Positions 22,811-34,649 of a stretch of DNA of 64,000 nt are shown here, piece after piece (the stretch's first letter is position 1; the number at the start of each line of letters is the position of its first letter). Position numbers and translations under genes: made by a program. Origin of the DNA: Uloborus plumipes (Eukaryota > Arthropoda > Arachnida > Araneae > Uloboridae); the NCBI GenBank assembly GCA_038373865.1, contig JAXGGA010002276.1, positions 62,001 to 126,000 of the forward strand, written 5' to 3'. The notes under the pieces were generated by a model. It saw only the letters and a list, made by a program, of their open reading frames with translations, made no database searches and was not told the DNA's origin.

Positions 22811-24496
22811 GGGTGAGTTCTGGTAAGTGCGTCCACGGGGTAAGTACGTCCACTGGGAATTATATGAACACTGTCCTGAAATGGCATCTGCAACACATCG
22901 ACTATGTTAGATAACTGTCTAATGATAATTTCAATAGGTATAATTCAGGACTGGATTCAATAGACGAAACACAATCAGAGACAACTTAAATGTCTTCAAA
23001 AAAACTTTAAAGTAAAGATTGAGAAGGTTTTGTTTCAGTTTCTCTTGTAGTCATACCAAGCAATTGAAGTCAAGAAATGCAAGTTGTTTCTTTTGAGTAA
23101 TAGCTACTAATGACATACATGGGGTATTTTGATCAAATACTCTTAACTAAAATTTGTTTATATGACGGTACGCACTTTCCCTTTCTTTAAAGTAAGGTGG
23201 GGGTAAGTGCGTACCATTATGATGGGGCAAGTGCGTACCACTATCATGAGGCATATGCGTACTATTGTGCGGAGCAAGTGCGTACTATTATGATGAGGCA
23301 AGTGTGTACCATTACGTGGAAAATCCGACTCTCGTAATTCACCTTTAATTTTGCTTATAACTCTTTTATAAGCCGATTATAAATCCGACGTCATTTCCAT
23401 CAAGTATTTATATTTACATTGAATGCGGCATAAGATTTCAATTTTATTCATTACCTCTGAAATATGTTGGCTTTTAGATATCAGTTAATAAATTTTTCGT
23501 TGAAAATAGCGATCATAAGCTATACTTAATTTAAACCAGAATGAGAAATAAAGCAATGAAATTAAGTGAAATACTAAATAAGGAACCAACTGATTCAAAA
23601 AACGAAGGTGGTGTAGTGAATAAATTATATTTTAGAAAATTAAGAACACCTTGTGAAAAACTATTTCAGTGTACAAGAAAAAAAAAGTACAAGTATCATA
23701 TCATGATCAATTATTTTCTTTTTTTTTCTCTCTCTCTTTATTTTGTGTTTTTCTTACTGCTGCTGATTCTAATAAGAAAAATATTTTAAAACCGTATTTT
23801 TTCGAAAAAAAACGAATTGTTCACTCAGGTCCCCTAACGATCTACCATATAAATAGAATTAAAGAAAATCACAGGGGTACGCACTTACAACAACGTCATT
23901 GGACGCACATGTCTCATCTTACATTTAAGAAGGGGTAAGTGCGAACCCTGGCTTAAACACAGACTGATTAATGTATTAAACTAAAATAAACTATGTAGAC
24001 TATAAGTGATTATTACTAAATAAAAAAAACTTACATTTGCTCACTTGGTCTTATTAAAAGGACAGAGAAAGAATCATATACACAACACTCTCAATCTTCA
24101 AATCACAGTTGTTAGCAAGACACGTGGATATCACTGATTGCGTTTCATCTATGCAAGCAAATGCTGATCTCTAGTATTAGAAATTATCCCAAGGCAACTA
24201 CCTAACATATTTAATGTGTGCCAGAAGTTTTTTCCTGTTCATATTCACATAATTTACGGTAGACGCACTTACCCCGCTAGGTAGGGAAAGTGCGTACCTT
24301 AGCATAGGTGTCATAAACCAGGTCACAAAACCTATGCTTATGGTTTATTTGATATATTATATGCTTGAAAATCTTAGTAAAGGATCTGGAAAGAAAACTA
24401 AAAAAAAATTGTGAGTGTACAAGATTTTTCAACAGAGCAGCATCCTTGAGAACATGAACTTTGAAAAAAAGGGTACGCACTTACCAGAACTCACCC
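22811..24496. mobile_element. GGGTG-ended TA element with iterated GTGCGTACC motif
   Basis: TA at 22809-22810 and 24497-24498; ends GGGTGAGTTCTGGTAAGTGCG and its inverse CGCACTTACCAGAACTCACCC. The empty site is preserved in the right arm of the giant inverted repeat, which proves the boundaries. A local array of about 27-bp units, each with AAGTGCGTAC, spans 23206-23320, and further copies lie near both ends (23938, 24268, 24290, 24470). An 82-codon open frame at 23541-23789 has no recognised domain; no transposase catalytic motifs are visible, so the element is probably non-autonomous. Confidence 0.88.
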
Positions 24497-24910
24497 TACC
24501 AACATTTTTGAAAAAAGTTCTAGTTATTTTCCTAACTTAATTTTCAATATTTTATGTGTAAAGTAAACATTGTTCATGCCTTTGTAGCATAAAAAATATT
24601 GTAATTAGTTTTAATGATTTATAATTATATTTTGAATGTGCGAAGAAGAGATAGGATAGCCCAATCTTTGAAGAAAAAATAATAATGAAAAATATGAGTT
24701 TCCGGATATTATCGGATTGTTTGTCTTTGAAGTGTTTGTGTGATCCTGTTTTCAGCAAATTTAAGGAAAATACTGTTTGATATTTTAACGCTCGACCTTC
24801 CTTGCATTTGCGCATGTATCAGGTGTCTTTTTATTTTATTAAAATATGGGTGATAGTGATAAGAGGGATAAAGAATGTGAGTGGATAAAGCAGTGAGTAA
24901 CCGCCCCTTT

Positions 24911-25141
24911 TAGCCGAGTTGGAGGCAAAAATCCTCTTATAAAGCAAAGAGAGCCGAAAAAAAACTGGTAGCTAATGTGAAATTAGAACACCAGCGAGCG
25001 ACCGCACTTGGTACGGTTCAACTCGTAAACGATGTACCGTACCAAGTGCGGTCGCTCGCTGGTGTTCTAATTTCACATTAGCTACCAGTTTTTTTCTGCT
25101 CTCTTTGCTTTATAAGAGGATTTTTGCCTCCAACTCGGCTA
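24911..25141. repeat. Near-perfect palindrome at the centre of the giant inverted repeat
   Basis: Arms of about 107 bp starting AGCCGAGTTGGAGGCAAAAA pair almost perfectly around a loop of 17-18 bases (about 25018-25034). The inner arm ends in CCGCACTTGGTACGGT. The GCCGAGTTGG word recurs near 25205. The longer right side shows that the palindrome formed with loss of sequence from the left. Confidence 0.85.
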
Positions 25142-26584
25142 GTTTCGTATTCCATGCGGATGAGTGTATAATAAGCACGAAACTGCAGTCAATGGATCGA
25201 AATAGCCGAGTTGGCGGTGTATTGCATGTTTCTGCCTTAGCCCTTGCTTAGGGGTGGTTACTCACTGCTTTATCCACTCGCATTCTTTATCCCTCTTATC
25301 ACTATCACCCATATTTTGATAAAATAAGAAGAGACCTGATACATGCGCAAATGCAAGGAAGGTCGAGCGTTAAAATATCAAACAGTATATTCCTTAAATT
25401 TGCTGAAAACAGGATCACACAAACATTTCAAAGACAAACAATCCGATAATATCCGGAAACTCATATTTTTCATTATTATTTTTTCTTCAAAGATTGGGTT
25501 ATCCTATCTCTGCTTCGCACATTCAATATAATTATAAATCATTAAAACTAATTACAATATTTTTTATGCTACAAAGGCATGAACAATGTTTACTTTACAC
25601 ATAAAATATTGAAAATTAAGTTAGGAAAATAACTAGAACTTTTTTCAAAAATGTTGGTACTGAAATGTGTATATTGTGCAATAGCAACAAGAAAACGAAA
25701 AAAAGCCACTAATTTTATTCTTTGCAATGATAGAACACACCTTTAGGTTTATTTCGAATGCTTCGATTATTGAACATGACCTCCGCCTCTTCATGAAAAA
25801 GCCACTAAAGTAAATTCATGTTTTGCACATCTTTATTCTACAACTGATGTTTTGCTGAACTTAACAACTGAATTTGGGAGTCATAAATTATTTCTCACTT
25901 TTGTTTCTGCTTAATAAGGGGTTAAGATGATTTTTAAGTAGTATAATAGGGCTGTAAATACACTTAAAAATAAAGGTATGTTTGCTTTTCAGTGAAATTT
26001 AGGTTAGGGAAATGACTAGAACTTTTTTTCAAAAATTTTGGTACTGAAATGTGTATATTGCGCAATAGCAACGAGAAAACGTAAAAAACCACTAATTTTA
26101 TTCTTTGCAATGATAGAACACACCTTCAGGCTCATTTCGAATGCTTCCATTATTGAATAGGACCTCCGCCTTTTCGTGAAATGCCACTTAAGTAAACTCA
26201 TGTTTTGCACAAGAAAAAAATTGCTTGTCGTAGTTTATTCAAATTTTATTCAAACAAAATTACATTATATAAATTTCAAGTATTTTTTTATTAAATCCTC
26301 ATACTTTCAGCAACATCTCTGAGAATTTTGGGAGATATGGAAAGATTTTTGCACCCGTCACAATTTACTGAATAGATACGCATACATGCAGATTAGGCTT
26401 AGCAGTTGACAGAAAATGCAATTTTTTGAAAAGTTTGACGGCCTGTAAAACAAAAACCATATCACATATGGGCAAAAGAATTCATATGGTTACTTACTAC
26501 CATAAAAATATTAAATACACCAAATTTTATCAAAATCCGAGGACATGGGTTACATGGCCGGGTGAACTGACATGGAATGACCCT

Positions 26585-27764
26585 AATGTCAATTAGTTTA
26601 ATTATGAGACATATTATGTATTATGTCCATGATTTGGGCCTGCATGTATGGGTAGTTTTGTAACAAATTATGTTTCAATAGTTTGGCAAATATTACGCAA
26701 CTAAGTGAAAATACAGTTTCTGGCACAGTCCCCTGTCATGATTCATAAGAAAAACACAAACTTTAACTAGCACTCTTTCGAACCAAAGTAACAGATTCAT
26801 TGCCTGAGTATAAATACTACACGAACATTTCAAAAAAACATGCCCGGACAGATTATGTATGAAAAATGACGAGTTTACAGAGTTTTATTTTTCATTTTCG
26901 CTTTTTTACTCGAAAAAAGAAGAAACTCACTGCCCTAAACAGTGTTTTGACACATCGCCATTCTTTGTGCAATTAAAAAAAAAGAATCTTAATGTATATG
27001 ATACTAAGTATCGCACTCAATATCGAATTTTTTCCTGGAATAACGAGTTTGAGTAGCAAGTTTTTACTGCTGGAGTTGTTTGCTTAGATAGCTTGTGTTG
27101 ACTCAAATGCTTGCGCGCTGCTATCAGTAAAAGCATTCGTCCTGTATTCAGCTGTTACGACATTATGACAAGGCTAGAACTGAAGTCACCGACACGAGAA
27201 TGTCTCAGTGCTATTAAATGCAGATCGCTGCGTTTCAGTTTTAACAATTCCTTTTTAGCGAAATAGTGTATTGTTAAGAAGATTCCGTTTCTCCCGTTCA
27301 GAATTTAGCCGATTGAAGGTCAAAACATATGAAAACAGTTTTTGAATATAAAGTGCTCCGGAAAACTGAACCGATTATGTTACTTACTTTTTTTTTCAAA
27401 ATTGGGCTAGATGTGATTTTGCAATATTTTTATATCGTCAAATCGAAGAAGGGAAGTGAATCTGTGTACAGCGAAGTAGGTTAATATGGGGCAAAGTGAA
27501 AGAGCGGGGCAATGTGAAATGGAAAAACATTTTTGAATGAGTGGCGGAAAAAGTCATTTTCAACGATTTAAGCCTTAAGTATTAAACCTTATGTCAAGTT
27601 ATTCAATATTATTTGACTTCATTAGTAAAAAATGTCTTCATGTAATGACTTCATTAGTGTTTTATACCCAAATAATGACTTCATTAGTATTAATTAGAAA
27701 CACTGTCAATATGATTTGAACATATCAAAAACGAAATCATGACTTTGTTTCCATCACAGATGAA
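26585..27764. other. AT-rich DNA with a GGGGCAAAGTGAAA / GGGGCAATGTGAAA pair
   Basis: The two words near 27489-27525 are a same-strand repeat typical of iterated transposon ends, but the opposite end was not found. Otherwise no gene, RNA or domain recognised. Confidence 0.4.
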
Positions 27765-27910
27765 TTGAAGGAGCAAGTGGATAAAGGTGATATATGACAA
27801 TTTTTGAAAAACTCACTTAAAAAAAGACTAACACAACATTTTTTTTTGAAAGCTTTTTCTAGAACTGTCAAAAATTGTCACATATCACCTTTATCCACTT
27901 ACCCCTTCAA
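27765..27910. mobile_element. Short foldback MITE
   Basis: 146 bp with imperfect inverted arms of about 42 bp: TTGAAGGAGCAAGTGGATAA at the left and the inverse of TTGAAGGGGTAAGTGGATAA at the right. The flanks share ATGAAT-like sequence but a clear duplication is not resolved. No coding capacity. Confidence 0.7.
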
Positions 27911-28549
27911 TTAATGAATGAATAGTTATATTATGCACCATTGATTTCACAACGCCCGAGTTTTATGTATTCTTTTACACTGACTAACCCGATTACCGTA
28001 TGATTCCCATGGCGAATCTCCATGGAGAAATTAAAAAGCAATTAAACATTAAAAATGTAATAAAATTATTTTTGTACTTTTCCCTACCCAAGTTCAATGT
28101 TGTATGATGAATTAAAACGGCATTTTGCATGATTCCAAGAGTTCGATTGCTGTGCTTTTCAAATAATGAAGTTTTTGCAGTAAAACCAATGCATTGCCTT
28201 CTCTTAATGTTAACATTTAGAGACCCATTTTTTTTTTATGCTGAATTTTGTTGCTATTAAGCAAATTAACGTAGATTATGTAGGGATAAAATTGGGGTCT
28301 GTCTCACTGGTCGTTATAATGGGATGATCTTTATAATGTGTTGTCATTATAACAAGCGTCATTATAACAAGTAATCTGAAAATACTTATGAGCCGTAAAA
28401 TTCAAACAGAGTTGCAATATTTATAGAACAAGTTGGTGGTAAATGTAAGCCATTCTCCTTTTGTGTGCAATTCATTTATATCAAAACGACACTGAATACC
28501 GATTTATTTTACAAGAGAGGTATAATAGTTAAATATATCACAGATGTTT
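27911..28549. other. AT-rich DNA with repeated CATTATAAC words, no gene seen
   Basis: GTCATTATAACAAG-type words occur near 28343-28372 (twice direct), with related CGTTATAATGGG near 28313. This may be an old transposon edge. Nothing else recognised. Confidence 0.4.
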
Positions 28550-29035
28550 CAAAAGTTCATCTCAATTGAATTTTAAAATAAAAAAACTTTAAAATAAGAT
28601 ATAAAAAAAGCTTTTTAAATTTAAAGACTATTTCTATCAGCTTGATTCGCTCTAAAAATTATGGAATAAAATAAATATCTGTTTTCTTGATGACAACAGT
28701 GAAGCATTTCAGTTGATCTAATTATATCTTTGTGTGTTAACAAATTCTAAAGCAGCAAATAAAATTTTAGAGAAGAAATAGGCAGTATACAGCTTAGTAT
28801 GAATAGCTTTCAGTGTACCGGATATTTCGCCTCTCAAGTTTTGAATTTAAATTTTATTTGCTACTTTAGAATTAGTCAGTATATAAAGATATACTTAGGT
28901 CAACTGACATTTTTGGCTGTTGTCATCAAGAAATCATTTATTTAATTTCATACTTTTTATTGCGAATCAAGCTGATCGAAAACTTTTGTTTATATTTTAT
29001 TTAATATAACTTTTTACTTTAAAACTTAACACACT
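28550..29035. repeat. Diverged inverted repeat (foldback)
   Basis: Paired words in opposite orientation line up in order: TCAGCTTGATTCGC with GCGAATCAAGCTGA, TTCTTGATGACAACAG with CTGTTGTCATCAAGAA, and AGCAAATAAAATTTTA with AAATTTTATTTGCT. Arms are about 210 and 185 bp around a centre near 28800. It has diverged more than the other palindromes, so is older. No target duplication found. Confidence 0.7.
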
Positions 29036-29104
29036 TAATTTACTCGCGGAACACTTGAAGTCACTTCATTCGTGTTTCAATCGAAAATCACTTATACATA
29101 TATA

Positions 29105-30533
29105 CACTGGCGGAAAAAAAAATCCCAACACCAAGAAAAAATTGCCGTAGAGTAATGAAATTTGGGTAATGCAATTGTCGAGTTAACATGTTTAATTGAT
29201 TAAATGTACAAGATCACTGGCTAATTTAAGCTCAAGAAAATGCTGTGCAAATGTGAAATTATGTTAATTTAATAGAGGGTGTAACCTCCAGAATTTTGAA
29301 GGCAAGCCTGCAAGCGTGCATGCATTATGTCATACAGGTGCCGAATGTCACTTTGTGGTATGGAGTTCCATGCTTGTTGCACTTGCTGTGTCAATACTAG
29401 GGCCGTCATTGCTGACTGTGGATGATGCTCGAGGTGCCATCCCATGATATCCCATACGTTATCAATTAGAGACAGACCTGGTGATTTTGCAGGTCATGGT
29501 AACATGTCAGCACTCTGTAGAGCACATTGCGTTACAGCAGCGATGTGAGGGCGAGCGTTATCCGGTTGGAAAACGCCCCTTTGAATGCTACTCATGAAGG
29601 GCTGTACTACTGGTTAAATTAACAGACTGACGGCAAATTTTCAGTCAGTGAGTTTGGGATAACCACAAAAATGCCCCTGCTGTCGTAGGAAATTGCTCCA
29701 GAGACCATAACTCCAGGTGTGAGTCCCGTGTGTCTAGGCCGTAGACCGCTTGGATGCAGGCGGTCCCCTGGCCTCCTTCTGACCAATATACAGCCACCAC
29801 TGGCACTAATTCAGAATCTGTTTTCATCAAAAATTACAACAGATCTCCACTCCGACCTTCATTGAGCTCTGTCGTGGCACCACTGCCGTCGGAAAAGGCA
29901 ATGGTTTGCAGTCAATGGAATACCGGCTACAGGCTGCCTGGCTCGGAGCTGTCCTTGAAGTAAACAGTTTCTTACCGTTCCTTGGATCACGACGGTACCA
30001 ACTGCAGCTCGAATGTCAGCCGCGGATGCAGTACGATGCGCCACAGCCGTACGCAAGATTCGGCGATCTTCCTTCTCAGTCGTGTGACGTGGCAGCTCGG
30101 AACTCGATCTTCTTGAGGTAGTACCATCCCTTGCCCATAGCTTCCAATAATCATGCATGGTGGAAACATTCCCACCCAAGTCTTTCTGCAATATCGCGAA
30201 ATGAAAATCCACCTTCTCGTAGCCAATTTGTACGACCTCGTTTAAACTCGGTGAGCTGTTGATAATGGCTTCTTCGTCTTCTTAAAAGGTATTCCTGGCT
30301 AACATGAACGCAAATCGTCCAATTTCATGGAAAAATAATACACACGAGCTTCACAACACGCTTTTAAAACAAGCCTTATTTGCATGTTCTGAGTGACGCC
30401 AGCTGCGCCACACTTATGCGCGGAACACGAAATTTCAATCGATGTCATCTTTCACTTGTATAAACACGCCTACCAAATTTCGTTTATCTAACACAAGTCT
30501 TTCTTGGTGTTGGGATTTTTTTTTCCGCCAGTG
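29105..30533 (-). mobile_element. Full-length Tc1-like transposon
   Basis: TA duplications at 29103-29104 and 30534-30535. Perfect terminal inverted repeats begin CACTGGCGGAAAAAAAAATC and extend through CCCAACACCAAG. Length 1429 bp is normal for Tc1 elements. A single transposase gene on the minus strand fills the middle but is broken. The intact ends mean it could still be moved by an enzyme supplied elsewhere. Confidence 0.93.
29269..30300 (-). pseudogene. Tc1-family transposase, frameshifted
   Basis: Reading down the minus strand: an N-terminal helix-turn-helix region (FSFRDIAERLGWNVSTMH and then the 117-codon open stretch 30212-29859), a basic second HTH, then FDENRF in place of the usual FSDESRF block, RRRPGDRLHP, TPGVMVSGAISYDSRG, FQPDNARPH with the second catalytic aspartate, and SLIDNVWD in place of the third-residue block SPIENVW. 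The last block has lost the usual glutamate (E to D). At least two frame changes and several stops separate these blocks. The end, QNSGGYTLY, is followed by a stop at 29269. It would have catalysed cut-and-paste at TA sites and is inactive as it stands. Confidence 0.9.
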
Positions 30534-30535
30534 TA

Positions 30536-31680
30536 TATGATTGGGTAAAACGTTGGGAGTCAGTCTGCAAAGCGTTAGGAGTCAATCGGCAAATTCAATC
30601 TCAACAAGCAAAATAATTGACTTTACTTCGCGACGGAACTGCTCAGAAACTTCGTTACTTTGCATACCAACCTAAAATTGACATTTGCTGCAAAAATGTC
30701 ACTTCACTCGAATGATTTCTTCATGGTATTGTATTTTTTACAAAAAGGGGTACATAAAAAATATTTTGCAGCCGGATTATTTATTGTAATATTTGCTAGT
30801 TTGATTTTTTATACAATGTGTTTTAAAAACATCATGATGCATGCCCCAGTATAAGCAGTCTTATTAAAAACAAAACTTGTTTATTTGAAGATTGGGAAAT
30901 GTTCTTTTGTTTGCTCAATCTTTAATCCTATTTACCTCGAAGTTACTGATTTAATAAAGGTTAATGACATTTAGGGCAAAATTCTGAAGCTGATTTCATT
31001 AAGCGCTAATGTCTTCCATTAAAGCATCTAACGTATTTTACGTGTAAAATGTCATTTGAAATTAATTTTGACAGCGTCGAACTTCGTAGTTGGTGCAACC
31101 AAAAGTAGTGGCTGATTAATAAGAGCTAAAATGAATCTTTGAATTTCTGATGGGTTAAGTTATCTTCGTAAAGCTGCGCAAGATATTTGATTTCTTTTCA
31201 AGAAAAAAAAACAGTTCTAGTTGGTTGTTGGTTCATGTTAATGAATCAGTTAAGGATAAATGTTAATTTACGTATGTTAATTTACATAAAAGTTATGTAA
31301 TTTGTACTCTAAAAATAACTATTGAAAATTTCTTTCGATACAAAATTTTTAAAGTTTTCAGATAATTTTATTCCGAAAATATTTGTGCAAGAAGTTTTTA
31401 AAATATAAATATGTAGTATTTAGCACAGTCAAATGCCTGTTATATTGTTCGCTATAGAAGGTGACAAATTAATAATAATAATAATAAAAATAATGGAAAA
31501 TTCTTTTCCAGTTGCTGTGAGCCTGGGGCAACAAATTTCACTGTTCTAGAGAACTGCCGATGTGCGTATTTATAAAATGTATTAAAACTCTTGGGGCATA
31601 GGTAAATGGAAATTAAATTATATCACCACTTCAAAGTTATTCTCATCAGGATATTGAACAGAAAAAAGCATTTAAACAAA
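30536..31680. other. AT-rich DNA, no gene seen
   Basis: Noncoding, with a short (AAT)n run near 31465-31487. No terminal repeat pair or recognised domain. Confidence 0.5.
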
Positions 31681-32121
31681 CAATAAAATAATTTTGGAAA
31701 AAAAAATAGAACCGACTTCAGTTGGAAATTGCTCTAAAAAGTAAAAAATAATTATTTTTCTTTGAACACCATCGAAACTACTTTTAAACATAAGTTTTGA
31801 AGTCGGCGCCAAAACGATAGGTAAAATGATATTTAACCATATTTTGCCAACATTTTTTCAGAGAAACCATTGAAAATTAAAAGCAGAATATTTGTACCAT
31901 TACACGAATGTGTGGTAATCAATGAAATGAATCCATTAAAATTTATATTTATAGTTGAATTGTAGTTGCGTATGAATCTATACATTGTTTTTGCGCCGAC
32001 TTCAAAACTTATGTTTAAAAGTAGTTTCGATGGTGTTCAAAGAAAAATAATTATTTTTTACTTTTTAGAGCAATTTCCAACTGAAGTCGGTTCTATTTTT
32101 TTTTCCAAAATTATTTTATTT
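31681..32121. mobile_element. Foldback element with GAACCGACTTCAGTTGG arms
   Basis: Arms of about 130 bp (31681-31812 and 31994-32121) are near-perfect inverse copies: AATAAAATAATTTTGG, poly-A, AGAACCGACTTCAGTTGG and so on down to AAGTCGGCGCC / GGCGCCGACTT. The single-copy centre is about 180 bp. Target duplication is hidden by the AT-rich flanks. GAAGTCGGTT also occurs at the 3' ends of the neighbouring retroposon-like repeats (32565 and 33615). Confidence 0.75.
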
Positions 32122-32212
32122 CATTCTTTTTAGTGTAAATGCACTTAAAATAATCAAAATATAGTTAAAAAACCATGCAGCTGTTCAAAACATTACAATC
32201 ATTCGAAAAAAA

Positions 32213-32292
32213 CCTCGCAGACCTGGGCTCGATCTCATTCCATCAGGAACTTCAAACCGACGCGTTTAACCACTGGACCGTTGGGTCGCTGA
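32213..32292 (-). repeat. tRNA-derived SINE-like head (copy 3)
   Basis: On the minus strand, AGCGACCCAACGGTCCAGTG begins the head, with the A-box-like GGTCCAGTGGTTAAACG and the B-box-like GATCGAGCCC (32225-32234). Of the four copies this one is closest to a working split promoter. A region ending in GAAGTCGGTTAAAAA follows at 32560-32580. Confidence 0.6.
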
Positions 32293-32417
32293 TTGAAGTA
32301 AGGATTTACGATAGCACATATTGTTTTAAATAACATGAAATTTTAGCTTTTAGATCATAATTTTTTTTCTAGTGAACAAATATCGTCATATGAATACATG
32401 GTACCTAAGTTAACCTT

Positions 32418-32486
32418 CTCCTATCGATTTTAAGAAAATCGTCTAAATCTGAACCGATTTAGACGATTTTCTTAAAATAGATAGTA
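32418..32486. repeat. Local inverted duplication (template-switch type)
   Basis: CTATCGATTTTAAGAAAATC and GTCTAAATC are followed, after TGAACC, by their inverse. The related repeat at 33509-33545 has a single uninterrupted version (CTATCGAT, then AAATCGTCCAAATCGGTTCA, then GTAGATCAG). The extra half here therefore arose in place by copying the opposite strand, and normal sequence resumes at GTAGATCAG. Confidence 0.75.
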
Positions 32487-32744
32487 GATCAGATGTTATG
32501 TGCGAACAAAAAAAAAAAAAAAAAAAAAAAAACATACGCTTTGAATTGAGAACCTCCTCCTTTTTTGAAGTCGGTTAAAAATTGAAAGTAAAAGTAAGTA
32601 ATTTGAATTGTGGGAGAAAGGGTTAGAGTAAGACTTGGAAAATTGGTGCAAGTTTTTGCATTTCACGGAAAATAATTTTCAACTAAAGTGGACTCTTTAG
32701 CTTTTTTCAAACACCACAAATCAAAATCTTATTTTTAAAAAAAT

Positions 32745-33635
32745 TGTGTCACTTTAATGGTCGTTCATACCCCCCCCCTCCCTCGCAGTGCAAAAAAACA
32801 TTACACAGCAGATTTTGCCTAATAACTCAACACTCATGGTGTTTGATACATTTAATTTGTTTGTCATGATGTTTTTTGGTCACAACCAATATGAAAATCA
32901 CAAAAAATAGTTACTTTAATTTTTAACATATATTTATCATCTTCAGAATTTTTGACTTTTAATTTTACCTTGAGTTTGACGTAAATGCAAGGTGTAAAAT
33001 ACAGAATTTTATAAAGGTACAAAAATTAACATAATATAATTGATTGTACATATAATTTTTGAAAAAATAATATCAGTGCCGCAAATCAAAAACCATTTAT
33101 TGCCACAATCGATTCAAAGCCCCCAAAAATGGCGCAAACGTCCATAAGAAAATTCTACAGCAGCGAAGGACCCCATTGCCAATTTTAACAAAGATCCGAC
33201 CTAAATTGTCATTTTGTACTATAAAAAAATATGGGGTAGATCCCCATGGGGGGGGGGGGATGTACCTGCATAAGGACATTACAATCATTCGAAAAAATCC
33301 TTGCAGACCTGGACTCGATCTCATTCCATTAGGAACTTCAACCTGACACGCATAACCACTTGACCATCGGGTCGCTCCTTGAAGTAAGGATTTACGATAG
33401 CACATATTGTTTTAAATGACATGAAATGTTAGTTTTTCAATCATAACTTTTTTTCTAGTGAACAAATATCGTCATATGACTACATGGTACCTAAGTTACA
33501 CCATCTTCTATCGATTACAAAAAAAATCGTCCAAATCGGTTCAGTAGATCAGATGTTATGTGCGAACAAACAAAAAAAAAAAGTATACGCTTTGAATTGA
33601 GAACCTCCTCCTTTTTCGAAGTCGGTTAAAAAAAG
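32745..33635. repeat. Dispersed repeat, third copy of the Helitron-captured segment, with tail
   Basis: Matches 6826-7560 and 8925-9700 from TTGTGTCACTTTAATGG through a C run, AT-rich centre and tRNA-like head. It then continues into a tail ending CCTCCTCCTTTTTCGAAGTC, GGTTAAAAA, which the Helitron copies lack. It looks like a composite retroposon unit, and the Helitron probably captured from a relative of it. A 102-codon open frame on the minus strand is incidental. Confidence 0.65.
33300..33378 (-). repeat. tRNA-derived SINE-like head (copy 4)
   Basis: Same head as the other three, with GGTCAAGTGGTTATG in the A-box position and GATCGAGTCC in the B-box position on the minus strand. Confidence 0.58.
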
Positions 33636-33639
33636 GCAT

Positions 33640-33790
33640 TGGAATGAACATATAAATTTCTGAATACATTATTTTTTTGCAAAGAATTTCAAAATTTCCA
33701 ATTTTTCCCTGGTGAAAATCAACGTTTCCAGAAAAAACGGGGAAAGACGATTTTTTCCCTCCAAAAATTTCCAGTTCTTTTTTCAACCGT
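33640..33790 (-). repeat. Dispersed ~145-bp repeat (also at 57179-57325)
   Basis: On the minus strand it reads GGAAATTTTTGGAGGGAAAA, then a segment with GGAAATTTTGAAATTCTTTG and a segment with TGTATTCAGAAAT. The same order appears on the plus strand near 57180-57325. Related peptides in both copies (GKIGNFEILC) come from the shared DNA; I do not read it as a gene. Confidence 0.6.
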
Positions 33791-34649
33791 TCCGGTCTCT
33801 TACACCGACTGCCTTTTCTACTCCCTTCCTTTTGCTATTTTTTGCTTAGGAACATCTAAATTGCTATTATCAACATTAGATACTTCCACACTCCTTTTTG
33901 TTTTAACTCTAGGTTTGCGAGACCTGTCAATTGACGGGTAAAATACAATACTATCATTCTTTTCCAATTTATACGGACAATTATTGGCACAATAAAATGA
34001 ATACGTTTTCAAACGTATTTCTCCTTAACCTCGTCATTTCAGAATTTTGTATGAGGGACCCCCATCTCTCGAAGTGAAGGATACGATAATTAATAGTAAA
34101 GCTAGACCGCGGATTAACTGAAAGCGGAAAAGGACCACTTCACTTTGAAATAGGTTGGATCTGCGAGAACGCGTAAGCAATGAAGTCGCTAATCCAACCT
34201 ATTTCCAAATGAAGTAGTCCGTTTTAGACCGCTGTGTCGTGTCAAGTTGTTTACCATGTCTTGAAACTATGTGAATTTCTGTATTTATCACCTGTCTGTC
34301 TTGAATAAGAAAATGCAATGTTCCCACACTCAGACTTGCATTTTTTTTTTTTTTTTTTTTTTTGCAAACGACGAATGAATGATGTCCAAATCGAAGCAGT
34401 TAAAAAACTAATATTGACAATAACTGACAGCAGATGGCGCCATGTATAATTAATTAATGAGTAAAAATAATAGTTTTTAATAATTAGAATAATTAATAAC
34501 TAGAATTTAAGTGAAGAGTAAGGTGTGTTTTTTTCTTCTTACGCTTACAACAAAACTACTTCATTAAAATTTGACTTAAAAGGGCTGTTGGACTCTGTTT
34601 ATTAAGTGGTACGATTTTAATTAACGGAAATATCAATAAATAAAAAACA
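33791..34649. other. Noncoding, with a small hairpin at 34125-34226
   Basis: The hairpin has arms of about 36 bp including GAAATAGGTTGGAT and ATCCAACCTATTTC, with GGACCACTTCA / TGAAGTAGTCC outside and a 28-bp loop; flanking AGACCGC words also repeat. A T run lies at about 34341-34363. A 64-codon minus-strand frame (34012-33818) has charged composition and no recognised domain. Confidence 0.55.

Larger units (their letters stand above)
21124..26584. repeat. Giant inverted repeat (arms about 1.4-1.6 kb after removing insertions)
   Basis: The left arm (about 21124-24910) and right arm (about 25142-26584, reverse complement) match over long stretches, with identical 64-codon stretches at 22258-22452 (+) and 26016-26210 (-). 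The left arm is interrupted by a hAT element and a GGGTG element, both absent from the right arm, so the arms predate them. Each arm holds an internal duplication of about 380 bp (22258- and 22640-type units). The right arm keeps about 140 bp near 25142-25280 that the left arm has lost. No transposase was recognised; it may be a foldback transposon or an inverted segmental duplication. Confidence 0.82.
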
